Origin: Bacilli bacterium
GTDB taxonomy: Bacteria; Bacillota_I; Bacilli_A; RF39; UBA660
Direction of reading: 5' to 3'
DNA length: 64,000 nucleotides
NCBI GenBank assembly: GCA_017541885.1
Contig: JAFXYF010000010.1
Span: 48,996-112,995, forward strand
In this document: positions 51,394 through 59,390 of the stretch, piece after piece
Layout: each line of letters opens with the position of its first letter
Position numbering within the stretch: position 1 is the stretch's first letter
Made by a program: the position numbers and the translations under genes
The notes under the pieces: generated by a model
The model's database searches: none
Told to the model about the DNA's origin: nothing
Seen by the model: the letters and a program-made list of their open reading frames with translations, nothing else

Positions 51394-52026
51394 ATGTTAA
51401 AAGAGTATATTAATGAAGATACAAAACTAAATAGAAAAGAATTCATCGCAGTATTATGTTTAACTGGAGTATTCTCTGGTGTTTTTGGATGGCTATATGA
51501 AGTGGCATTTTATTATTTAAATTCAGGTTTTACTACAGTATATATGAGAGGAGGTAATTATTTACCTTGGATTAATATATATATGTATGGAGCATTCATA
51601 ATTGCATTTTTAACATATAAAAGAAGAAAACATCCTTTTCAAGTATTTATGTTAAGCGCAATATCTACTGGGATCTTAGAATACTTTTCTGGATTAATTC
51701 TCTATGGAGTATTAGGCAGAACTAGATGTTGGAGTTATAACGAAGAAATATTAAACTTTGGTAATATCGATGGATATGTCTGTTTAAGAAGTGTATTAGT
51801 ATTTGGTCTTTGTGGATTATTATTAATCTATGTTATGTTTCCATTATTTTTTAAGTTAGTTAAGAAAGTAAAAATAAAGGTATTATTACCAATTACAGTA
51901 ATAATATTTTCAATTTTTCTTTTAGATGAAATATATAATTTATTACTATATCCATATTTTCCTATACCTCACGCTACAGATTTTTATAAAGAACATGGAT
52001 TAAAATATCTTTATTTTAAAAAATAA
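51394..52026 (+). CDS. Putative ABC-transporter type IV (CmpB-like) membrane protein
   Basis: 210 residues, five to six membrane helices. GVFGWLYEVAFYYL, ISTGILEYFSGLILY and CWSYNEEILNFGNIDGYVCL match the family named putative ABC-transporter type IV (PF06541), despite no known ATPase partner. The biochemical function is unknown. Its own promoter; no ATPase nearby. Confidence 0.75.
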   Translation: MLKEYINEDTKLNRKEFIAVLCLTGVFSGVFGWLYEVAFYYLNSGFTTVYMRGGNYLPWINIYMYGAFIIAFLTYKRRKHPFQVFMLSAISTGILEYFSGLILYGVLGRTRCWSYNEEILNFGNIDGYVCLRSVLVFGLCGLLLIYVMFPLFFKLVKKVKIKVLLPITVIIFSIFLLDEIYNLLLYPYFPIPHATDFYKEHGLKYLYFKK

Positions 52027-52046
52027 TATATTTTTATTGATTTATT

Positions 52047-52055
52047 TGTTATAAT
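52047..52055 (+). promoter_or_regulatory. Extended -10 promoter
   Basis: TGT-TATAAT (TATAAT at 52050-52055), 36 bases before the ATG. Confidence 0.55.
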
Positions 52056-52090
52056 TATTTTAATAGTAAGAATAGAAAGAAGTGAAGAGT

Positions 52091-53755
52091 ATGAACAATG
52101 AGACTGATGCAACTATTGAAGAACTTACTCCTGAGGTTGAAGAAAGTGTACCAGTGGTAGAAGAGTTAGAACCTGCACCTGTCCCTGAAACAGAGCCAGT
52201 TACTACTCCAGAAACAAATCCTGAACCAACAACGCCCCCAGAATTAAAAGAGGCGGATATTGTTGTGTCTGAAATTACTACTGATCCAGTACAAGAACCT
52301 AAAGAACCTGTAGAAATAGATGGAACAACTACAATTATTCCTATACCAGAAGATGTTAAGGAAGAACCAGTTGCAGAAGAATCAACTGATGAACCTGTAA
52401 TGATCGCGATAGTAGATGAAGTTATAGAGGAAACTACTCCAGCAGTAGAAGTTCCAGTTGTACCTCCAGAATTAGGTCAACCAGAAATACCAGTAGATGA
52501 TAATAATGTTCCTGCTTTTCAAACTTTCCCTGAAGAAACATCAAATGAGCCAGTAGTAGAAGAACAAGTTACTACTCCTGAACCAGTAGTAGAAGAAGCT
52601 GCTCCTACAGAAGAACCTGTAGTAGAGCCTTCAACAGAATCTATTACTGTACCAGCACCACAAGAACAAACAGAAACATATCAAGCATCTTCTCAAACAG
52701 AAGTAGTTCCTACTTTCCAACAAATGCCAGAAGCACCAACTACTCCAGAACAAACAGAAGGAGTAACTTTAGATGAAGAGGAACCAATAGTAGAAGATAA
52801 GCCTAATACAATTAGAAAAATAATTCCTTTAATAATTGTTGGATTGATAATCGCAACAATTGCAGGATTTATATATGTAAGTATGAATAATACACCAACT
52901 AAGACTACTGATAAAGAAACATTAATTCCAGTAAGATCTGAAAATGGTAAGACTAATGTTTTAATAGTTGGAACAAATGAATCAAAGAAATGGACTATTT
53001 ATCCTTCTCTAGTAGGAATAACTGAAAATGATATTAAAGAATGTCCATCAGAAAAGAATAGATTAGAGTATCATTTAATTAAAAAGGATGCTACATATAA
53101 TGGTACTGATTATAATGTTGTTTATCCATGTAATTTATCTTCAACATTTAATTATATGATTGATAGTGAAGGAGATAATACTATTGATGGAGCAGTATTA
53201 ATAATTAATGCTGATCAAGAAAATGTTGTACAAGCAAAAGCATTTATGGAGTCCCTAAGCAAAACAGGTGTTAAGAAATTAGTTGTATATATAGTTGGTT
53301 CATTAAATGTAGAATTTATCGCAAGAGATATTAGAGATGCTATTAGTGAAACTGGATTTGAAAATAATACACCAGTATTAATCTCAACAAACTCTAATAT
53401 TGATGAATTAAAAGCAAAGATTAATCAAACTATAATTAGAGAAGATCCTAGTGATGGACCATCCGCAATACAATCACATAAGAGTATAAAATTATATACA
53501 CACTTCTTATCTAAAGAAGAAGGTGGAATGGAAGAAGAACTTAAAGGTGATGTAATTCTAAATCTAGAAATAGGTAGTGAATACTATACAGTTAAGTTAA
53601 CTGTTCCTAAAGATGCAGATCCTATTAAACCAGGAGATAATGGAGAAATATCTGTAGAACTAGATAGACAATTACCATTGGAGACAGGTATAAGAGTACA
53701 AGTATATAAAGAATCTAAAGTAATAGGTCTAGGAGTAATCTCAGAATTAAATTAA
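52091..53755 (+). CDS. Acidic proline-rich membrane protein with extracellular domain
   Basis: 554 residues from ATG 52091 (AAGTGAAG site); a GTG three codons earlier is less likely. Residues 1-240 are low-complexity, rich in Glu, Pro, Val and Thr (repeats like EEPVVEE/TTPEPVVEE). One membrane helix follows at about 245-265, then a 280-residue C-terminal domain (KTNVLIVGTNESKKWTIYPS, VKKLVVYIVGSLNVEF). No N-terminal signal peptide, so the acidic half is probably cytosolic. Family not recognised. Confidence 0.65.
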   Translation: MNNETDATIEELTPEVEESVPVVEELEPAPVPETEPVTTPETNPEPTTPPELKEADIVVSEITTDPVQEPKEPVEIDGTTTIIPIPEDVKEEPVAEESTDEPVMIAIVDEVIEETTPAVEVPVVPPELGQPEIPVDDNNVPAFQTFPEETSNEPVVEEQVTTPEPVVEEAAPTEEPVVEPSTESITVPAPQEQTETYQASSQTEVVPTFQQMPEAPTTPEQTEGVTLDEEEPIVEDKPNTIRKIIPLIIVGLIIATIAGFIYVSMNNTPTKTTDKETLIPVRSENGKTNVLIVGTNESKKWTIYPSLVGITENDIKECPSEKNRLEYHLIKKDATYNGTDYNVVYPCNLSSTFNYMIDSEGDNTIDGAVLIINADQENVVQAKAFMESLSKTGVKKLVVYIVGSLNVEFIARDIRDAISETGFENNTPVLISTNSNIDELKAKINQTIIREDPSDGPSAIQSHKSIKLYTHFLSKEEGGMEEELKGDVILNLEIGSEYYTVKLTVPKDADPIKPGDNGEISVELDRQLPLETGIRVQVYKESKVIGLGVISELN

Positions 53756-53760
53756 AAAAC

Positions 53761-53786
53761 AAAATCCACAAATAGTGGATTTTTTT
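53761..53786 (+). terminator. Terminator
   Basis: 9-bp stem (53761-53769 with 53775-53783), loop AAATA, seven T. Confidence 0.88.
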
Positions 53787-53794
53787 GTTATAAT
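53786..53794 (+). promoter_or_regulatory. Extended -10 promoter abutting the terminator
   Basis: TGT-TATAAT; the first T is the last base of the terminator T-run. Only 15 bases separate the box from the start codon, giving a near-leaderless mRNA with AGGTGG as ribosome site. Confidence 0.6.
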
Positions 53795-53809
53795 GAAATA
53801 GGTGGTTAT

Positions 53810-54487
53810 ATGATCTATATTACAGGGGATACACATAGAGAGTTTTCTAGATTAGATGACTTTAATGGTACTAAAGAAGATATGTTAATAATCTTAGGAG
53901 ATGCAGGAATTAATTATCAATTAGATTTTATTGATGCTTGTATTAAAGAAGGATTAAAGAAATATAAAATGAAATTCTTTTTAGTAAGAGGTAATCATGA
54001 AGAACGTCCTGAGAATATTCCTACTTATAAAGAAAAAGAAATGTTTGGTGGAAAAGTATATGTAGAAGATGATTATCCACATTTAATATTTGCTAAAGAC
54101 GGAGAAGAATATAATATAGATGGATATAATGTATTAGTAATAGGTGGAGCATATTCTGTAGATAAAGATTATAGATTAATGCATGGATATCATTGGTTTA
54201 AAGATGAACAATTAAAACCAGAAGAAATGCAAGTAATAAAAGACAGAGTAAAAGGAAAACATTTTGATTTTGTACTTACTCATACATGTCCATATAAATA
54301 TGAACCAGTAGAAGTATTTCTAAAAGGATTAGATCAATCAGATGTAGATAAATCTATGGAACACTTTTTAGATGAAGTAGAAGAGAGTATAGATTATGAT
54401 AAATGGTATTGTGGACATTATCATACTGAAAAAGAAGTAGATAAAGTAGAGTTCATGTTTCAAAAAGTTAAGAAATTTGGAAAATAA
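53810..54487 (+). CDS. Metallophosphoesterase
   Basis: 225 residues. Calcineurin-type metal-binding blocks in order: GDTH (Asp7, His9), ILGDAG, RGNHEE, LTHTCP and GHYH. Hydrolyses phosphoester bonds with two metal ions; the substrate is unknown. Stand-alone gene. Confidence 0.9.
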   Translation: MIYITGDTHREFSRLDDFNGTKEDMLIILGDAGINYQLDFIDACIKEGLKKYKMKFFLVRGNHEERPENIPTYKEKEMFGGKVYVEDDYPHLIFAKDGEEYNIDGYNVLVIGGAYSVDKDYRLMHGYHWFKDEQLKPEEMQVIKDRVKGKHFDFVLTHTCPYKYEPVEVFLKGLDQSDVDKSMEHFLDEVEESIDYDKWYCGHYHTEKEVDKVEFMFQKVKKFGK

Positions 54488-54508
54488 AAAGAGCTAAGCT
54501 CTTTTTTT
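54486..54508. terminator. Bidirectional terminator
   Basis: 9-bp stem (54486-54494 with 54498-54506), TAA loop, A-run on the left and T-run on the right. Confidence 0.88.
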
Positions 54509-55385
54509 ATTTTAATAAATTAATAAAGTTATTAATTATTACATTATTAGTTCTATTAGATTCTACTAAACATACTAAGTCTTTATCTTCTAATTTAAAG
54601 TTAGTTTTTAGTTCAAATAATTCTTTATTATCTAATTGATTTTGAACATACTCTCTAACAACAAGTCCAACTCCTAATCCACCTTGTACACAATCTTCAA
54701 TAATTAAGTCATTACCAATTTCCATTAATGGATTAATTACAATATTATTCGCAACACAAAACTTATTAAAGTTTTTTCTATTACTTGCTTCAAATGGAAG
54801 TAATACTAAAGGTAGAGTTTTTAAATCATTTTTCTTAATAACTTTATCTTTATATTCACTATCTTTATTAACAACAAAAATATCATGTAATTTCTTTATC
54901 TTATATATTTTAAAGTTATTAGGAATATCATTAGGTAAATGAGTAAATACAATATCAACTAATCCTAACTGTGCTCTTTTAATTAACTCAGGAGTAACAA
55001 CAGTATGAACAATTACATTTATATTTGGATATAATTCATGAAACTCTTTAATATATGGCATTAAGTATCTTTGCATTATAGTATTACCAGCACCTATATT
55101 TATAGTTCCTGACTCCATATTATTAAGACTAGATAAATCTTCTTCAGCAGATACAATTAATTCCATAGCACGTCTTATTTTATTAAATAACATCTCTCCA
55201 GCATTAGTTAAAGTAACACCATCTTTATTACGATTAAAAAGTATAGTATCAAGATCTCTTTCAAGAGTCTTAATACTCTTACTGACAGCAGGTTGACTAA
55301 TCATTAATTCATTAGCAGCTTGTGTAATATTTTTATTCTTTGCGACATAATAAAATGTCTTATATAATTCTAAGTTAGTTTTCAT
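54507..55385 (-). CDS. LysR-family transcriptional regulator
   Basis: 292 residues. N-terminal winged helix-turn-helix (NITQAANELMISQPAVSKSI, residues 19-38) and a LysR substrate-binding domain (90-292) with INIGAGNTIMQRYLMPYI. Divergent from the gene at 55519, whose promoter region it probably controls. GGAGGGG ribosome site. The effector is unknown. Confidence 0.93.
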   Translation of the reverse strand: MKTNLELYKTFYYVAKNKNITQAANELMISQPAVSKSIKTLERDLDTILFNRNKDGVTLTNAGEMLFNKIRRAMELIVSAEEDLSSLNNMESGTINIGAGNTIMQRYLMPYIKEFHELYPNINVIVHTVVTPELIKRAQLGLVDIVFTHLPNDIPNNFKIYKIKKLHDIFVVNKDSEYKDKVIKKNDLKTLPLVLLPFEASNRKNFNKFCVANNIVINPLMEIGNDLIIEDCVQGGLGVGLVVREYVQNQLDNKELFELKTNFKLEDKDLVCLVESNRTNNVIINNFINLLK

Positions 55386-55396
55386 AAAACCCCTCC

Positions 55397-55415
55397 ATAA
55401 CTAAAAGTTATAACT
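55397..55415. promoter_or_regulatory. Candidate LysR operator in the regulator's leader
   Basis: ATAACT-AAA-AGTTAT (55397-55411), an inverted repeat of LysR-box type, overlapping AGTTATAACT (55406-55415), itself a perfect palindrome. It lies between the lysR promoter and start codon. Confidence 0.5.
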
Positions 55416-55437
55416 GACATGAAAAATATGTATTTTA

Positions 55438-55466
55438 ATTATAGCACATTTTGCCTTATAATACAA
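55438..55466 (-). promoter_or_regulatory. lysR promoter
   Basis: Minus strand TTGTAT (55466-55461), 17-base spacer, TATAAT (55443-55438). It overlaps the plus-strand -10 box TATAAT at 55457-55462, so the two promoters compete for space. Confidence 0.65.
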
Positions 55467-55470
55467 ACTT

Positions 55471-55490
55471 GTTTGGAGGGCCTGTCAAAC
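55471..55490 (+). other. Inverted repeat in the leader of the divergent gene
   Basis: GTTTG (55471-55475) and CAAAC (55486-55490) flank GGAGGGCCTG. It is just downstream of the expected transcript start; hairpin or operator. Confidence 0.35.
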
Positions 55491-55518
55491 AAAAAAATTA
55501 TAGAAGGAGGGTTTTGAG

Positions 55519-56100
55519 TTGAGTAAGACTATAATAGACGATATTATGGAAGCTAAGAAAAATCATGAGATTGCACAAATTGGTTTCTATAATGATGGTA
55601 AAGTAAGAACTGAAGAATATTGGTTTGCAAAGAGAATGGAAGATACTAATAGTGAATATTCATATGAAGTAATTCAAGATGTATTAGCTGATTGTGCTAA
55701 GACTTATATCTACTCTTGTGATTTCGATAGTGTAACATTAAACTTAGCTATTGGATTAATGTACAATAAAGAAGATGTTAATGCTAAAAACAAAATTAAT
55801 CCTGATGCTGAACCAATTAGAGATTATGTTCGTTACTATACTAAAGATGCTAATTGTTATTTAAATGGTAAGAAAACTAATAAGTACAATGCTGGAGAAT
55901 ACAAATCTAGACAAGGATATATTAAATATGATGAATTAGTTAAATTAGCTAATAAAAATGGTTTAATATTTAATGGTCCAGAAAACTTTGATGAGTTTGA
56001 AGAAAGCATTCTTTGTGGAGTACCATTCGATATAACATTAGGCGCAAGATTAGTAGAAAAAGAAGATACTAAACATAATCAAAATGTAAGAGTAAAATAG
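55519..56100 (+). CDS. Hypothetical protein (TTG start), divergent to lysR
   Basis: 193 residues starting at TTG 55519; the start is supported by AGAAGGAGGG seven bases upstream and no good ATG nearby. Soluble, no signal, mixed alpha/beta with ADCAKTYIYSCDFDSVTLNL and YVRYYTKDANCYLNGKKTNK. No family recognised. Its position opposite a LysR regulator suggests that it is the regulated target. Confidence 0.6.
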   Translation: MSKTIIDDIMEAKKNHEIAQIGFYNDGKVRTEEYWFAKRMEDTNSEYSYEVIQDVLADCAKTYIYSCDFDSVTLNLAIGLMYNKEDVNAKNKINPDAEPIRDYVRYYTKDANCYLNGKKTNKYNAGEYKSRQGYIKYDELVKLANKNGLIFNGPENFDEFEESILCGVPFDITLGARLVEKEDTKHNQNVRVK

Positions 56101-56110
56101 GGTAAATAAA

Positions 56111-56141
56111 AAAATAGATAACTCAGGTTATCTATTTTTTT
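56111..56141 (+). terminator. Terminator
   Basis: 12-bp stem (56111-56122 with 56127-56138), loop TCAG, seven T. Confidence 0.92.
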
Positions 56142-56142
56142 G

Positions 56143-56151
56143 TGCTATAAT
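56143..56151 (+). promoter_or_regulatory. Extended -10 promoter
   Basis: TGC-TATAAT directly after the terminator T-run; start codon 16 bases on. Confidence 0.6.
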
Positions 56152-56167
56152 AATGACAGGTGATAAT

Positions 56168-57184
56168 ATGGAAAAATCAAATAGTAGTATTTGTAAATTT
56201 GATAAATATTTTGAACCTCAAATTATGGAAAGAGGTATAGGGTATTATTTTAATGATTTAGTTAAAGATTTTAAGTGTGATAATCACCAATATACAGCTA
56301 AGATAGATGGTACAAGAATATATAGTGTAAGATTAAAACTAAATGACAAAGAAGATAAAATAGAAGAGGCACATTGTAATTGCCCATACTCAGTAGATAG
56401 AGAAAAATATTGTAAACATATCTATGCTCTATTATATGCTGCTAAAGGAGATAAAATAGATAATAGACCAACTAAAAAACCAGTAAAATATACTCCACCA
56501 ACAGGAGAAATAGTTAATATTAAATGTCCTAATTGTGGATCTAATTTAAGAGTTGATTCTCCAACAGAAACAATAGAGTGTAAGTATTGTCATTCATTCT
56601 TTGCATTAGATATAAGATTAATAGGAAAAGCAAAAAGAATTAATGAAATATTAAATCAAGCAGAAAAGTATTATAAATTAGAAGACTTCAGAGAAGCATA
56701 CTTTGAATTTGCAAAAGCACATGATCTAGATAAAGATAATAAATGTATAGAATATTATATGAATCTTTCAGCAAAAAGAAAAAATATTGAAACTAATTTA
56801 TCTCTAAATGATTATAGTTATATATATGATTTATTAAAAGAAGCTTTTAAAGAAGAAAAAGATGATGAGAAACAAGAAGATTTACTTCAATCATTTATTA
56901 ATTTATTAACAGTTCATGCTAATAAACATTTAAATAGATTTGATCTATCAGGTAAATTCTTTTGGCTAGAACTAGATAGAATTATAGATTATTATATTAA
57001 GATATTAAAAGAAATAGATCTATCAGATAATTTAATAGGACTAGTATATAAGAATTATAAAGATGCACTAAAAATAGAAATAGAAAACTATGATACATTT
57101 AAAAATTATGCAACTAATTCTAAAGAAGCGTTACAAAAAGCATCTCAAAGAATTGAAAGAGAAATATTAAAATATAAAAAATAA
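56168..57184 (+). CDS. SWIM zinc-finger protein with zinc ribbon
   Basis: 338 residues from ATG 56168 (AGGTGAT); an ATG at 56153 falls in the -10 region. SWIM motif CNC...CKH (Cys70, Cys72, Cys82, His84) binds zinc and often DNA or protein. A zinc ribbon with Cys120/123 and Cys138/141 follows. The rest (155-338) is helical and Lys/Glu-rich. SWIM domains are found next to SNF2 helicases, but none is here. Likely co-transcribed with the MazG and nuclease genes. Confidence 0.7.
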   Translation: MEKSNSSICKFDKYFEPQIMERGIGYYFNDLVKDFKCDNHQYTAKIDGTRIYSVRLKLNDKEDKIEEAHCNCPYSVDREKYCKHIYALLYAAKGDKIDNRPTKKPVKYTPPTGEIVNIKCPNCGSNLRVDSPTETIECKYCHSFFALDIRLIGKAKRINEILNQAEKYYKLEDFREAYFEFAKAHDLDKDNKCIEYYMNLSAKRKNIETNLSLNDYSYIYDLLKEAFKEEKDDEKQEDLLQSFINLLTVHANKHLNRFDLSGKFFWLELDRIIDYYIKILKEIDLSDNLIGLVYKNYKDALKIEIENYDTFKNYATNSKEALQKASQRIEREILKYKK

Positions 57185-57197
57185 TTAGGAGGTTCAT

Positions 57198-57512
57198 ATG
57201 AAAGAATTAGAAAAGAAAATAGTAGAGTTTGCAGAAGAAAGAGATTGGTTACAATTTAATACTCCAGAGAATTTAGCAAAATCTATTTCAATAGAAGCAG
57301 GAGAATTACTAGAATGCTTTCAGTGGAATAATAATTATGATAAAGATGAATTAAAATATGAAATTGCAGATGTAATGAATTATTGTATTTTATTATGTTC
57401 ACAAATAGGAGTAGATCCAAAAGAAATAATTTTAGAAAAGATGGAAATATCTGCAAAGAAATATCCAGTAGATAAATTCAAGGGTAGAAGTGAAAAATAT
57501 AACAAACTTTAA
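57198..57512 (+). CDS. MazG-like nucleotide pyrophosphohydrolase
   Basis: 104 residues. All-alpha NTP-PPase of the small iMazG/YpjD type: SIEAGELLECFQW with Glu33, Glu36 and Glu39, and EIADV with Glu55/Asp58 bind magnesium. Cleaves (d)NTPs to monophosphates, a house-cleaning function. Thirteen bases after the SWIM gene with TTAGGAGG. Confidence 0.9.
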   Translation: MKELEKKIVEFAEERDWLQFNTPENLAKSISIEAGELLECFQWNNNYDKDELKYEIADVMNYCILLCSQIGVDPKEIILEKMEISAKKYPVDKFKGRSEKYNKL

Positions 57513-57527
57513 ATTGGAAATGATAGT

Positions 57528-58184
57528 ATGACTAAAACTGAAAAACTAATTAAAAGTAAAATTATTTATTTTAATGAACTTAAAACTGGTTGTAGTAGTT
57601 TCTTTAATAAACTAAAAGAGATTCCAAGTGATGATAGATTTAAAACTGGCAAAAGACTTAAATTAAATAAAAGTGATATTGAAGTATCATATGATTCTCC
57701 ATATGAGAAAAAGATATTAGAAGACTTAGATAAATGTGATTTTATAAAGAAAATAAAAACACAGTCATTAGTAATAGACTATAGTCCTAATATTAAAAAA
57801 AGAAAATACTTTCCAGATATTGAATTATTATTAAATGATGATAGAGTTGTAATTATAGAAGTAAAACCATTTAAAGAAATGGTTAATAAACATAATTTAA
57901 TGAAACATAAAGCATTAGAAGATTACTGCAAAGAAAAAGGTTTTGGTTTTGCAATTCTAGATCAAGACTATTATTCATTTGAAGATTTAAAAAATGAGAA
58001 AGTATCATTACTGATACAAATGAAATTTATAAGATTTGTAAAAAGTAAAGGTGAAGTATCTTTTGAAGAATGTAATGAGTTTAAAGATAAATACAATCTT
58101 ACAGATTATCAAATATGCAAGATTATATTAAATAATAAAAAATTAATTTATCAACAAAAATTAATAAAATACAATAAAGTATGA
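57528..58184 (+). CDS. PD-(D/E)XK nuclease-like protein (TnsA-type)
   Basis: 218 residues. SPYEKKILEDLDK with Glu60, then KYFPDIELLL and VVIIEVKPF give Glu-Asp97-Glu111-x-Lys113, the PD-(D/E)XK core. Spacing and the following HNLMKHKALEDYCKEKG resemble the TnsA N-terminal endonuclease. No transposon genes are nearby, so it is probably a stand-alone nuclease. The stop codon TGA is part of the next promoter. Confidence 0.75.
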   Translation: MTKTEKLIKSKIIYFNELKTGCSSFFNKLKEIPSDDRFKTGKRLKLNKSDIEVSYDSPYEKKILEDLDKCDFIKKIKTQSLVIDYSPNIKKRKYFPDIELLLNDDRVVIIEVKPFKEMVNKHNLMKHKALEDYCKEKGFGFAILDQDYYSFEDLKNEKVSLLIQMKFIRFVKSKGEVSFEECNEFKDKYNLTDYQICKIILNNKKLIYQQKLIKYNKV

Positions 58185-58190
58185 TATAAT
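58182..58190 (+). promoter_or_regulatory. Promoter of the SAM-clan riboswitch transcript
   Basis: TGA-TATAAT (TATAAT 58185-58190). The extended TG is the stop codon of the nuclease gene. The transcript start near 58197 coincides with the first base of P1. Confidence 0.65.
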
Positions 58191-58196
58191 GAATTC

Positions 58197-58323
58197 ACAT
58201 CTTATAAAGAGTGATGGAGGGACTAGCCCTATGAAGTCACACCAACCTATTAAGTTAGGTGGTAAAGCTAGATCGATAAGATAACTTGATTAATAGACTT
58301 AAGAGTTATCTTAAGTCTTTTTT
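58197..58323 (+). ncRNA. SAM-clan (S-box-like) riboswitch lacking P4, with terminator
   Basis: P1 is ATCTTAT (58199-58205) with ATAAGAT (58276-58282). P2 is GTGA (58211-58214) with TCAC (58237-58240), and the core reads GGAGGGACTAGCCCTATGAA, the S-box hallmark. P3 pairs ACC (58241-58243) with GGT (58261-58263) and ACCTA (58245-58249) with TAGGT (58256-58260). The loop CTAGC (58223-58227) can form the usual pseudoknot with GCTAG (58267-58271). Against the S-box consensus both P3 and the pseudoknot show compensating changes. P4 is absent. Antiterminator AAGATAACT (58278-58286) with AGTTATCTT (58304-58312); terminator 58296-58323. Ligand likely S-adenosylmethionine. Confidence 0.75.
58296..58323 (+). 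terminator. Riboswitch terminator
   Basis: GACTTAAG (58296-58303) with CTTAAGTC (58310-58317), six-base loop, six T. Competes with the antiterminator that uses 58278-58286, so ligand binding (P1 formed) should end transcription. Confidence 0.85.
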
Positions 58324-58353
58324 GTTTCTAGCTAAGATGTAGAAAGGAGTAAT

Positions 58354-58566
58354 ATGAAAAGTACAAAATTTCAAGAGATAATGCATGAAGAAAGAATGAG
58401 AGTAATGATTAAATTCAGTAAGATTTTTCCAACTAAAGAAGAAAGGGAAAAGATTATAGAGGAAATGCTAGAAAAAGATATTGATTTTTTATGCTATTGT
58501 GCAAATCAAACTCAGTATTGTATTAATATACATAAATATAGATTAAAGAATAGTAAAAAAGATTAA
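58354..58566 (+). CDS. Small protein under SAM-clan riboswitch control
   Basis: 70 residues, start ATG 58354 with AAAGGAG. Charged, helical N-terminus (FQEIMHEERMRVMIKFSKIF), a centre with FLCYCANQTQYC (three cysteines) and a basic end. No signal peptide or membrane helix. The only gene between the riboswitch and the next promoter, so it is the regulated target. Not a recognised methionine enzyme or transporter. Confidence 0.7.
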   Translation: MKSTKFQEIMHEERMRVMIKFSKIFPTKEEREKIIEEMLEKDIDFLCYCANQTQYCINIHKYRLKNSKKD

Positions 58567-58570
58567 AATA

Positions 58571-58579
58571 TGTTATAAT
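58571..58579 (+). promoter_or_regulatory. Extended -10 promoter
   Basis: TGT-TATAAT (TATAAT 58574-58579), 24 bases before the GTG start of the DAHP synthase-like gene. Confidence 0.6.
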
Positions 58580-58603
58580 ACATATCGCTTAGGAAGTGGT
58601 AGT

Positions 58604-59320
58604 GTGAATAATAAATTAATTATTGCTGGTCCTTGTACTTTTGGTTCATATGAAGAAATATATGAAATAGCTAAAGAACTAAAAAATAGAGGAATAGAAT
58701 ATTTAAGAGCAGGTACATTTAAGATGAGAACATCTCCTGATTCATTTCAAGGATTAAGAGAAGAAGGACTTGAAATGTTACTAAAAATAAAAGAAGAATT
58801 AGGATTAAAAATAGTTACAGAATTAACTAGTATAGAACAAGTAAGAAAGTATGGATCTAAAATAGATATTATACAAATTGGTACTAGAAATATGTATAAC
58901 TATGAATTATTAAAAGAAGTAGGTAAATTAAATACTCCTGTAATATTAAAAAGAGGATTATCCGCAACATACAATGAATGGATTAATGCAGCAGAATATA
59001 TTAAAAGAGAAGGTAATACTAATATCATTTTATGTGAAAGAGGTATTAGAGGATATTCAAATGAAACAAGAAATGTTTTAGACCTACAAGCTATTCCTTA
59101 TATTCATAAGAATACTAATTATAAAATAATAGTAGATCCATCTCATGCATCAGGACATGCCTATATGGTAGAAGATATGTCTAAAGCTTCTATTGCAGCA
59201 AACTGTGATGGTCTATTAATAGAAACTCATATAAGACCAGAAGAAAGTCTATGTGATAGTGAAGAAACAATTGATTTAGAAACATTAGATAGAATAATTA
59301 ATTATATAAAAGAAAATTAG
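58604..59320 (+). CDS. 3-deoxy-7-phosphoheptulonate (DAHP) synthase, AroA-beta type
   Basis: 238 residues, GTG start with AGGAAG. Type I-beta DAHP/KDO8P synthase barrel: IIAGPCTFGS (phosphoenolpyruvate binding), GTFKMRTSPDSFQG, ELTSIEQV, and the metal-binding IVDPSHASGH near residue 185. First step of the shikimate pathway from PEP and erythrose 4-phosphate. No regulatory ACT or chorismate-mutase domain, and no other aromatic gene in the window. KDO8P synthase is an alternative but unlikely in a Gram-positive. Confidence 0.85.
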   Translation: MNNKLIIAGPCTFGSYEEIYEIAKELKNRGIEYLRAGTFKMRTSPDSFQGLREEGLEMLLKIKEELGLKIVTELTSIEQVRKYGSKIDIIQIGTRNMYNYELLKEVGKLNTPVILKRGLSATYNEWINAAEYIKREGNTNIILCERGIRGYSNETRNVLDLQAIPYIHKNTNYKIIVDPSHASGHAYMVEDMSKASIAANCDGLLIETHIRPEESLCDSEETIDLETLDRIINYIKEN

Positions 59321-59339
59321 AAGAAATTCTAATTTTTTT
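59313..59339 (+). terminator. Terminator
   Basis: 10-bp stem (59313-59322 with 59327-59336), GAAA loop, seven T. Nearly the same hairpin recurs at 60746. Confidence 0.9.
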
Positions 59340-59390
59340 GTGGGTAAATGAAAAATAAAAAGAATAATAATATAGAAGGAGGAAGAAGTA

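Noticed and set aside
57528..58184. Tn7-like transposon from the TnsA-like nuclease
   Set aside because: No TnsB, TnsC or end repeats nearby; the protein is better read as a stand-alone PD-(D/E)XK nuclease.
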